Origin: Arthrinium phaeospermum
Taxonomy: Eukaryota; Ascomycota; Sordariomycetes; Amphisphaeriales; Apiosporaceae
NCBI GenBank assembly: GCA_006503535.1
Contig: QYRS01000006.1
Coordinates: 62,001 to 126,000 of the forward strand
Reading direction: 5' to 3'
Length of the DNA stretch: 64,000 nt
Part shown: piece after piece, positions 1 to 10,500 of the stretch
How the letters are laid out: every line of letters starts with the position of its first letter
How positions within the stretch are numbered: the first letter of the stretch is position 1
Program-made: the position numbers and the translations under genes
The notes under the pieces: model-generated
Seen by the model: only the letters and a program-made list of their open reading frames with translations
Database searches by the model: none
Told to the model about the DNA's origin: nothing

Positions 1-535
1 AGAGGCGAAACCTGCGCCAGTATTTTGTTGAAAACTTAGTCTCGACGGGCAAAGCGGCACCTCTGAGGTCGGCTTTCCCTACCGGCCGTCGCAGGCGGCG
101 CTTTCAGGGCAGGTGGGGTGGGGGGATATGCTCTAGCGGTGCCCGCTGTATCTGTATCTCCGGCGCCCGCCACAAAACTGCCGCCACGCCTAGGCTGGAC
201 GAGCGATTTCGGTTCCCACCAACCAAAGACGGCATTGAGAACGTGAACAACTAGAAGGTAAAGGTAAAGTGGGTTTTTCTTGAATGTGTGCACATACAGG
301 AATCCTTCGTAAGCGCTATGGGCTTGGCAGGAAAGAGGAACCTCGGTCGGGAAATTATGCAACGTAGGCAGCAAGCGGTGCAGGCAGCCATCTGGGTCGA
401 TGAGAGTGAACCAGTCTTCTTCGAGTAGACGTATATAAGGAGGTAGCCCATTTGAACTACTATTGCCCGAGTGAGAGATCTTGCGAGTCCTCCTCACCCG
501 CGTCAGTTTGGTTGTTCAATCACACATCCACTACA
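1..535. other. Left-edge intergenic, upstream of the LysM gene
   Basis: I see no supported gene here. A minus-strand open frame covers most of it (bases 36-497), but it opens at a GTG, has no recognisable domain and ends in low-complexity Pro/Ala/Arg sequence. The right part holds the core promoter of the LysM gene. Confidence 0.5.
432..439 (+). promoter_or_regulatory. TATA-like box of the LysM gene
   Basis: TATATAAG lies about 100 bases before the ATG at 536, a usual spacing for fungal core promoters. Only position and sequence support it. Confidence 0.4.
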
Positions 536-1176
536 ATGTTCGCCCTTGCCTTCGGACTCATTCTGCTGCCTGCACTGGGCGCGGCGCAATACACGGTCGA
601 CCCCCGACCACGGCCGCCCCCGACACCATCCAGGACTGCACCTACTGGCAGGTCGCCGCCGAGAACGACACCTGTGCCAGTATCGCACAGTACTGGGGTC
701 TCACACTTGACCAGTTCGAGATCTACGTAAGTCATTGATGGTCCTTACGAGCGACAATCCCCGCCCCACTACTCCGGCAGTTTGCTAACCAGTCTTGCTG
801 CTACCACTTACAGAACCCAAGTCAGGCCGGCGGCTGCGATCTCGTCTTGGGGAACTCGTACTGCATCGAGCAGAACTGGGGCATCGTCCCCGTGACGACG
901 ACCACCACCAGCAGCACCGTCGCCCCGCCTTCGCCCACCCCGACCTCTTTCGCCACGCCGCTCGAGGCATGCCTGGCCGTGGCCTACAGCTATCGCGACG
1001 ACTGCCCGCGGTGCCTGCCCGTCTGCGAGAGCGCGGGGGCGGCGGTCTGGGCCAACTGCTTCGACAGCGTGTTCGGCATGATGAGCCGGTGGTCGAGCGA
1101 GTGCTGGCAGCATGGCGGGAACGGGGTCGACTGCGACAACCGGGCCCTCGACGCGTACTGTCCGGTTAACGAGTAG
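536..1176 (+). CDS. Small secreted LysM-domain protein (frameshifted as given)
   Basis: The ATG at 536 opens a hydrophobic signal peptide (MFALAFGLILLPALGAA). A single LysM domain follows (DCTYWQVAAENDTC...IYNPS), then a Thr/Ser/Pro linker and a Cys-rich C-terminal domain. There is one intron, 727-813 (gtaagt...ttacag, with a CTAAC branch point at about 785). The signal peptide and the LysM domain are in different frames: one extra C in the C run at 601-605 joins them and gives about 184 aa. LysM domains bind chitin or peptidoglycan; secreted fungal LysM proteins often mask hyphal chitin, so an extracellular chitin-binding role is inferred. The shift could be an assembly error or a real lesion. 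The next gene, the LaeA-like methyltransferase, points towards it. Confidence 0.72.
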
Positions 1177-1670
1177 GGGGTATGAGGGACACGCGTACAG
1201 GGATCTTTGATGTATCTGGCATTTCTCACCCGTCATATGTACTTGGAGAATCTCAATTGATTGGCAACTTCAGTTGCTCCTGTCTCCCTGCAAGTATTCA
1301 TCGTATGGAAGAAGGTGTTGACTTGACGACCGGGTTGGAACTGATAGTGTGATGTGGTTTGTCATTCTCGGGTCTGCCTGTTAGCGAACTCCAGACCATA
1401 CATATCGGCAGCTTGTGCTGCAGCGTGCCAACCCTTTCTGCAGCGGGAACTGCCGCCTTGCACCCCTCACCGCAAATGCTACCATATGATGCAACCGTAC
1501 TACGTGGATGTGCGATGTACGTTGGGGGCTAATTAGACTGCCGTAGCCATGCTATCCATCCAGCCAGCCGGCTAAGATTCAGACGGTTTCTGACAGAAGG
1601 TTGTCATTCTGGGCGTCATTCAGTGTCAGCGGACTTCTTGCCAATGTTGCACCAAAAACAAAACGCAAAC
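1177..1670. other. Intergenic, convergent 3' regions
   Basis: About 490 bases between the stop of the LysM gene and the stop of the methyltransferase on the other strand. I see nothing beyond presumed 3' UTRs. Confidence 0.5.
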
Positions 1671-3289
1671 CTACAATATCATGAAGGGGTGGTACTTCGG
1701 ATCGGGTAGCTCCCGGTGACAGTCGGCTATGACTGCTTTGATCATGTCGTCCGACCAACCCAGGCCCTGGGAGAAGGCAGGTGGCGTGATGGTGTCAATC
1801 AACGAGAGGGTGTTCCTGGTCATCAGATCGCCTATCTCCTGTTTCCGAATCAGGTAAGCCAACATCCATGTAGCTACTAGCAATGATATACTCACTTGGG
1901 AGGATTTGCTGGGAGCCCACGAGTTCAGGGGCATTGGGTATCTCCTGACCGTGATGTGCTTCGCACGTTTCTTGCCCATGTACTTGGGCCATTGTTTCGG
2001 GAAGTGCAGGCAGCCCCCGGACGAGGTTATAGCTGTGAGCGGGTCAGCGGAATCCGAGGCCCATCCGCCCCTGCGGTAAAAGAGCGACACTTGAGCACTT
2101 GCCTTTCTCAACTAGATTGTACCATTCTTCCAGTCGCGAGCCTTCGGTGGAATGGTTCGGCGAATGGAGCTGGAAGATCCAGTTGGTTATCTCCAGCCAG
2201 CCGCCCGGGTTCAGGTGGTCCCACATGGCATCGAAGACGGCTTGTCGGGTGGCGGCCGGAAAGTCTGGGAGACCGCGTGCATGGATGAAGTCGAACCCGG
2301 CGTCGATGGTCCAAGGCTCCGTCACGTCCACTGTCTCGAACCGGGAGTTCGGGACGTGGAATGGAGGGCTGCTAGGAGCAATATCGATCCCCAGCACCTG
2401 GCTCCCTGGGTTGTTTTGGCCTGCATTGGAAGCCATGGTTAGCTCCGACTCTTATACTGTTGCGCCTCTCCAGGTAAATCTTGCCAAATTCCTGTTGTCC
2501 GTCCAGTCAGCTGGGTTCTTCCAGGCGGAAATAAGCGGGTTTGAACATACTAGAGCCCATAGCCCACTCCCAGTTCCCACGTCGAGCACTGTGGCTGGCT
2601 TCACAACTGGGCTCAGAAAGATCTGTCCGCCCCAGGTCTTGGCTATGGTAACGTGTTGCAAGTCTGAGGGTTGTTGGTTAGATAGGTCTTGGAGACTTCG
2701 TACCACAGGCTCCTGATGGCTTACCGTTCCTTTCTCTCTCCTTCTAATGAGGGTGGTTCGAGATTAGCGGCAAGGATTCTGGGGCTCACGGGCTCGAAGG
2801 AGTACCTTGCTGTTCGGCTGGATGCCATCCCGATGGTATCCGCCCCATGGAGCCTTTTTCGCCGACGACTGCCCTAACCCCTTTAAAATACTCTGGAAGA
2901 GCTTGCTCGACTTGCCACCCGATCCCCTATGATGTGGGATTCGGAGAACAAAACTTAGTCTCAACTCTCCACCGGGGTCGAATGAGTACCTATGCAACAC
3001 ACCTTTTGGCCCGACGCTGCGGTGCATCATCTTCATCATCCGAGTGGTCATGGTTGGAGCTTAGCCAGTAGTTGTCTTGGATAACGGATGCGTCGGGCGC
3101 TATATCTTGGTAGTCGTGGAGACCTGACCCGGACTCGGCCGGGGAAGTTCGGGCGCGACACAGATTGTGTCTGGTGGGTAGCTTGGACGTTGGGGGTGGA
3201 TCGGAGACGGCATCAACAGATGCATGCCGTATAGCCATCCCGTCCTCACGAAAGCCACCCCCGGGGGGACTACCTATCTCTGCAGCCAT
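1671..3289 (-). CDS. LaeA-like SAM-dependent methyltransferase
   Basis: Eight exons join in phase to 398 aa: 3289-3003, 2926-2806, 2743-2725, 2663-2551, 2491-2458, 2420-2103, 2032-1896, 1838-1671. The family pattern is clear: a YHRDGIQPN entry motif, the SAM-binding motif TVLDVGTGSGLW, the second motif VLGIDIAPS, DVTEPWTIDAGFDFIHAR, then LNPGGWLEI and a C-terminal LGWSDDMIKAVIAD. Odd features are a 19-nt exon, a 37-nt intron and one GC-AG intron (donor G|GCAAGT at 2102). LaeA is a nuclear regulator of secondary metabolism in Aspergillus; most fungi have many LaeA-like paralogues and some methylate products directly. It is divergent from the HR-PKS across a shared 1.2-kb gap, so regulation or O-methylation of that product is inferred. 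Family confident; role open. Confidence 0.85.
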
Positions 3290-4505
3290 TGAGGAAAGAT
3301 ACTATCGTGTTAGCGCAAGATAACTTATGACGTGGAAAGCAGACGGACCTAGCTTCCTCGCCGGTCCCTTTTTACCTTGAGAGAAGAGTTAAGTGATTGC
3401 GGCTGGGACTGGTACGAATATTGTTGGCTCGACTTCTGCTTGCTATCTTGGCTCTTGGCTTGCATGTAAGGGCGTCTGTGTTTACAGCTGTCTAGGGTAG
3501 TTTGCCGCCGAGTGTGCGTACAGTGCTGCCATACTTGTTGGGCCGGTAACGAAGGGAAGTAAGGCGACCACAGCTGAACGCTTTCCACACCGCCCTCTCG
3601 CACAATCTGAATATAAGTTGACGCAGGATGGTGGTATTTGGTAAAGTTTTGGAAGGTTGATTGATATTGTGCTTGGCTACATACTGACGAGGTGTCGAAT
3701 GGATTGATTAGAAGGTTGCAGCGCATCGTGGACTGCGGGACTGGTCGTGAATTGGAAACCAGAAATTATCTAATACAGTGCGACGTGGATCGTTACACGT
3801 GTTGTCGACGCCTTCGTACGTTGCAGGGGTTGTTCCAAGGATCTTGGGCAAGCCCATTGGGTGCAATGCGAATGCTGTTTGACCCGGCTTCCGCGGTGCG
3901 GTGGCAGGGGGGGCGAAGCAAACATTGCCAAGACCGACCCAATCAGCCGGGTCAAGGTAGTGCGTGCTCATTATTGCCCAAAGAGCTGGCGAGTGCATTT
4001 ATTGGCTTCCACCGACTTGTCCTGTTGGTGCGGCCCGCCCTGTCAAACCCATTATCACGCAGGTAATCTGCAGGGCGCACCACATCCGGAGCCACATGAT
4101 TAGAAATGCACGAAATCAGGATCCCTCGGGCCACTGCTGCGTGCCCAGCTCCGATACACTCGTGTACCATCGTACGACAGTCTCGGTGAACAGGCAGACG
4201 AACGTTACCCTCGCACCGGCGCTTGCAGGTCGGACAAGGCATGCCCAGCGACTATTAGAGGAAGGGATGCATTTGGACAACACACTCTGGCATCCGGTGT
4301 GCCGAAGCCTCGTCCCCGAAAGAGTCGGTCCCACAACGAACCTCCGCCCAGGAAAAAGGCAGAGCGAAGCAAGGTATAAAAGACCTAGACGGTTTTTCCA
4401 TATGTATCTAGTCTATTGATTATGTACACGAAACGTCACAGTATCCCTTGGATTGTACAATCGCCCGCATCTAGTCAATCTCGGAATTGAACACCCAACT
4501 CCAAC
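3290..4505. promoter_or_regulatory. Shared upstream region of the methyltransferase and HR-PKS
   Basis: A 1.2-kb divergent gap. It holds several overlapping open frames without domains, such as 3349-3726 on the minus strand, rich in Gln and Ser. I consider none of them supported. It is the likely place for binding sites of a pathway regulator. Confidence 0.5.
4375..4381 (+). promoter_or_regulatory. TATA box of the HR-PKS
   Basis: TATAAAA lies about 130 bases before the PKS start codon at 4506. A CT-rich or CAAC-type leader follows up to CCAACATGG, a good fungal start context. Confidence 0.45.
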
Positions 4506-7500
4506 ATGGAGGAGCCAATTGCCATAGTTGGCCTAGATGCTCGCATGCCGGGTGGCGACAATCCCGATGCGTTTTTCGACTTTCTGTGCTCGGGTCGATC
4601 CGCCAGGTCTGCAGTCCCCTCTGGCCGGTTCAATGCCGAAGGATTCATTGCCCCCAGCACCTCGGGTGAAAACGAGGGTGCCCGGGTTTGTTGATCCCAC
4701 GACCGTCATGTCCGTCATAAATGATCAATCAACAGTCGACTGACCATGAGCCATTAGATTGTGTCCACGCATGGCCATTTCCTCGAGGGAAGTATCAATG
4801 CATTCGACGCCCCTTTCTTCTCCATTACGCCCACAGAGGCGGCAGGGATGGACCCACAGCAGCGCAACTTCCTCGAGACCGTGTACAAGGCCTTGGAGAG
4901 TGCGGGTATCACTTTGCGTCGAGCCGCCGGGACTCGCACCGGCGTCTACGTGGGCTGTTCGAGCGCGGATTTCCGCGATGTCACCCTGAAGGATCTCGAT
5001 GCCTCGTTGAGGTACGCCGGCACCGGAACCATCAACAGTATGCTGAGCAACCGCGTCTCGTGGTTCTACGACTTTACGGGGCCCAGCATGACTATTGATA
5101 CGGCCTGCAGTTCCAGTCTTGTCGCTGTTCATCAAGCCGTCATGGCACTACGAAACGGCAGCATATCCATGGTGCGCTCATGTTCCAGGCCCCTTTGTTT
5201 CTGACAGTACGCAGTCTGACTTGCTTTAGGCCATTGCCGGTGGCACAAATCTGCTTCTCTCCCCCGAAATGTCCATGTCGTTCTCCGCCATGGGCGTTTT
5301 GAGCCCAGACGGCATCTCGTACAGCTTCGACCACCGGGCCAACGGGTTCTCGCGCGGAGAGGGATTCGCTGCCATCGTGTTGAAACGGGTATCAGATGCG
5401 TTACGGGACGGCGATAGTGAGTCTGCCCCCGAACTTGACTTGGGTACCGGCAAGAACCCCACTGACCAGGCTCGGCGGCTTCGCTTGTTTAGCTATCCGG
5501 GCGGTGATCCGGAACTCAAGTGTAAACCAGGACGGGCATTCCCCGGCGCTTACACACTCCACTCGAGCCTCCCTTCTGGATCTCATCAACACGACATACA
5601 AAGGGTTGGACATGTCTCTGACTAGGTTCATCGAGGCACATGGGACGGTAAGATAAACTTCCTTCGCAAGGCCTACCCATCATGAGCGCTAACACTGCCA
5701 ATATGTAACAGGGAACACGGGTTGGAGGTACTACTGAACGCTTCCAATTGGACATGTTTAACAATCTGCGATTCGGTTAGAGCCTTTCACTGACTGGAGA
5801 TATCAGATCCCATCGAGGCCGGCGCTCTAGCAGACGCCTTCGCCACGCACCGGACCGCCGAGGAGCCGCTCTACGTTGGTGCGATGAAGAGTAGCTGTGG
5901 CCATCTCGAGGGCGCGGCAGGACTTGCCGCCATCGTGAAGACAGTCTTGTCGTTGGAGCGGGGCATAATTCCCGGTAACACCTGGTTCGAGAAGCCCAAT
6001 GCCAGCATCTCGCCCGACTGGCACCTAGCCTTTCCGACCGAGGCCGTCCCCTGGCCCTGTACGCCCACGGGTCTTCGCCGGGCCTCAGTCAACTGCTTTG
6101 GGCTCGGAGGAACCAACGCCCACGTCGTTCTGGTATGTTAACCCGATCTGTTGCCAGTGGTGATGCTAATCTTGTCAACGCGCCAGGACGATGCTCTCCA
6201 CTTTCTCCACGACCATGGGCTGGTAGGAAGACACTGCACCGCCGAGGTTCCTGACCACGGGTTTCTCGCAAACGTTGGAGAGAAGTGCCCTCAGGATACC
6301 AAAGGAACGTCATGTCATGGCGACCAGACTTCCCCTGGTTCGACACCATCAACAAACACCGAGGGGGCATACCAGAGCGAGAGCATGGAAGCTACCTCTA
6401 CACCGCCAAGCGTGACATCGGGACGAATCGACGGACCGTCGTGTTCACAACTTTTCATCTTCACTGCGCACGACCAAGCTGGGGTCTCGAGATTACGCCA
6501 AGCTTACGGGAAATATCTGTCCGCCCTCGGTTCCGCGCATGCGAAAGGCTCAAAGCCACAGTTCTTGCATGATCTCAGTTTCACGCTTTCGGCCAAGAGA
6601 ACACAGTTCCCTTGGCGTACCGCGTTCGTGGCCAACTCGGCGCAGTCCCTCCGAATGAGCCTCCATGCACAGGACCATGCGCCCGCGGTGCGCGCCGACG
6701 ACCGCCGACGGCTGGCTTTTGTGTTCACGGGACAAGGCGCGCAATGGCCGACGATGGGGATGGGTCTGATGGTGTATCCCGTGTTTCGCCGTAGCATGGA
6801 AAAAGCCGATGCCTATCTCAAAGGCCTCGGTGCATATTGGTCCTTGATTTGTAGGTCAAATCCGGTCACCGCGATTTGCGAGTCTCCTGGTTTTCCCTTT
6901 TCGGGTATGCTGACCCGGAGCCCCAGACGAGTTGACGAAAAAGAGCGGCATGGCTCGCGTGGACGAGGCCGAATTCTCCCAGCCACTATGTACCGCTCTG
7001 CAAGTTGCTTTAGTAGACCTGGTGACATCATGGAAAGTGACGGCTGGGGCGGTCGTGGGACACTCATCAGGCGAGATAGCTGCGGCATATGCGGCCAAGG
7101 CCATTTCGGCAGAGGACGCCTGGCGGCTCGCGTACTACCGTGGTAAGTGACCTTGGTACCCCTCGTGCCGGACCAATACCTGGCAATGGCGACGACGAAA
7201 AGGCAAATGGATGGGATCATGCTTACTCAAGGAACAGGGAAGCTCGCGGCCAAGCTCATCAAGGCACAATCACATCATCGTACAGGCATGGCGGCAGTGG
7301 GTCTTGATCACGTTGGAGCCATGGCTGCCATTCAAGATCTGAATCGTGGCCAATTCCGGCATCCGGGTCATCTGGAAGTGGCCTGCTTCAACAGCCGGAT
7401 CAGCCATACTGTCAGCGGCGAGTTGGACAGAATCGAAGCGTTAGTGGCCAACCTGAACGGTGAAAATGTGTTCGCGAGGAAACTCAAAGTTGAAGTCGCG

Positions 7501-10500
7501 TACCACTCCCGGTATGTGCAGTCGATTGCAGACGAGTACGCCAAGATGATTGGCCATGTTGGCGCAGATTCGGACCCCGTGGATTCTTCTGCGCCACGAT
7601 TCTTCTCGTCAACCTTTGGTGCTGCGATCGACGACTCCAGGCTCAAGAGTACCGCATACTGGGTTGACAACATGGTATCGCCGGTTCTGTTCCAGCAGTC
7701 CCTCACAGAAATGTTGACAAAGGACGAGGGGACACTGGAAGATGGTCCCTCCCATCCTATCACGGATGTCTTGGAAATTGGGCCCCATCGAGGGTTGAAG
7801 GGACCAATTGGCCAGATATCTAAAGACTTGGGATTGAATGACTTTCAGTATCACTTCCTGATGGAGTCGGGCGGCGACGATGTATCCAATGTTCTCAGTG
7901 CTGCTGGCACCCTGTTCAGTCGTGGCATCTCGATTGACCTTTCCCTCGTCAACGAGCAGAACAAAGAGTACGGCAGCGGCGGCCCCAACATGCTCACCAG
8001 CCTCCCCAGCTACCCATTCAACCACACCAAAGAGTACTGGTCCGAGAGCCGTCTCAGTAAAGCCTTCGCTCATCGCCAGTATGGCCGACACGAAGTGCTC
8101 GGCACACCAGTGGCGCACAACAGCCCGCACAATAGCATGTGGCACCATTGGCTACGCTTGGCCGAAATACCATGGCTCAAAGACCACCAGGTGGGAGGGT
8201 CGATACTCTTCCCGGCGGCGGGGATGCTGGTCATGGCATTCGAAGCTGCTCGCCAGGTCGCTGGGAGCAAGGGAGACATCAAGGGGTTCTGCCTACGTCA
8301 TGTTTCGTTTCATACCGCATTACACATCCCCAGCGACGGTACCGGTGTCGAGACGTACTTTTATCTCCAACGCGTCCGCCAAGGCGCATCAGGCGCACCT
8401 GAAGCATACTCTCGCGAGCCGAAAGAGTTTCAGCTGTGGTCAGTCAGCCAAGACAACGAGTGGCTAGAGCACTGCCGCGGCACGATACTCGTCGAGCGCA
8501 ATGAGACTGCCACTCCTGTTGACGGCGGCCTGGAAGACAGAGAGCTCTCAAGCCGGTGCGACTCTCGCATCAAGCAAGCCATCGCAGCTTGCCGCACCCG
8601 GATACCGTCGGCATTGATGTACCAATCGTTCGCCGACGGGCATCTCAGGTTTGGCGAGACTTTCCAGACGCTGACTGATCTCTACATGGATGATCCGTTG
8701 GCACCCCGTATGACAATGGCAAATCTGAGGCCCAACACCTCATACCGCGCAAATGAGACCCGCGAGGGCGTGATGCTGCATCCCACGATGGTTGATGGTG
8801 TCCTACAAGCCGGCCTCGCCCCGCTGCTGATTAGCCGCGACGCCAAGCGTTCGGGACAGCCGCGTGTGCCCGTACGCATCGGGGAGTTCTGGATATCGGC
8901 CCAATCAGACTTGCAAGACCCCGTCATACCCGTGCAGGCTGACGTTGCGTTGAGTGGCCGAAACGAAGCCCGGTCTTCGTGCACCGCAACTTCAAAGCAG
9001 ACCGGAAAGCCGCTGGTGTTGGTGAACGGTCTTCTTTGGAAGACTTCTGCTGCGCTGTCTACCGATACTGATGAGCGCAACCATGACCCTCGACATAGGG
9101 CTTGGAACATTGATTGGAAGCCAGATGTTGCATTCCTTTCTCGTCACGAATTGGAGTCGGCTTTCCGGCCCGGTAAAGAACCAGATCAGGGGGTCTACGC
9201 CGAACTGGACGACTGCAACGAGTTATCTGCTCGTTACCTAAGACGAACACTTGACCTGCCAGATATCAGAGGGCCTCCCCTTAGCAGGCATGTACGGACT
9301 GATTCGGGCATTGAGTTGCCCCTAGAGGATGCGGAGCCGCCAAAAGCTGCCTCTCGGTCGGGTTATTTGGAACGATACGTAGAGCTTATGAAACAGCTAG
9401 TCGCTGCTCAGCAACGACAATACCCGGACAAGGCCTCAGGGCCGATTGAAACCTTGGAAGCCAGAGTCGCGAACAGAGCTACAGCTCATGGGAAGCTCGT
9501 CATGGCAGTTGGGAAAGAGCTGAACAATATTCTCGATGGGACCGTCGACCCTCTCGAGATCCTCTTTGGAACTACATCGTTGGCGGAGCAATTCTACCTT
9601 ACGGGTTACGGAGTAGAGCGGACAAGCGCGCAGCTTGTGGGCTACCTCGACGCTCTAGCCCATAAGAACCCATTGATGAAGATCCTGGAGGTCGGGGCCG
9701 GCACTGGCGGCACGGCCAAGCCGGTTCTGGAACGGCTAGCTTCGAGATATCGCCGCTACGACTTCACCGACGTGTCTTCGGCGTTCTTGGAGAAGGCGAA
9801 AGAAAAGTTCGTCGAATTTGAGCAAGTTGACTACCGGGTTCTCGATATCGAAAGAGACCCGTCAACTCAGGGTTTCGAGGCCGGTACCTACGACGTCCTC
9901 ATCGCCACGCACGTGCTGCACGCCACTAGGGATGTGGTCGTCACGCTGCAAAACTGCCTGGCCCTGCTGAAGCCCGGCGGTAAGCTGCTGCTCACGGAGA
10001 ATACGCGACCCGCCACCATGATGTCCAACTTCGTCTTCGGCTTGTTCCCCGGGTGGTGGAAGTCGGAAAACGAAGACCGCCTTGACGGGCCCCTCTTGAC
10101 GGCCGAGGCCTGGGAAAGATACGCCCTGCAGAGCGGGTTCGCGGGGTTCGATGCCGTGTTACCTGACTATGCTGACGAAAGGCATGGGCTCTCTGCGGTG
10201 CTCGTGTGTAGTGCACCTGATAGCGCGGGCAAGCTGTCTCATGGCACCGAATTGCCCGATGTTGGGCTCCAAGGAAACCTGGTCATCGTGACCGACCCTG
10301 TCTCCGATTTCCAAAATGGCGTGGCCGAGGACTTCAAAAGAGTCTCGGGCAATCAAGTTACAGGGTCGCCCTTTACGCGGATCTTACCCCGAACTTTGGC
10401 CGATATGGCGAGAGAAGGCCACGAGTGCAACCAAGACTCCACTTGCATTGTTCTTACCGAGTTAGAGGCCCCAACTCTTGCAAATATGTCAGAGACCTCG

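Noticed and set aside
36..497. A 153-codon minus-strand frame at the left edge
   Set aside because: Opens at GTG, no domain, ends in low-complexity sequence; overlaps the LysM promoter.
3349..4419. Several overlapping frames upstream of the PKS
   Set aside because: They conflict with each other, lack domains and fit no splice model; more likely promoter sequence.
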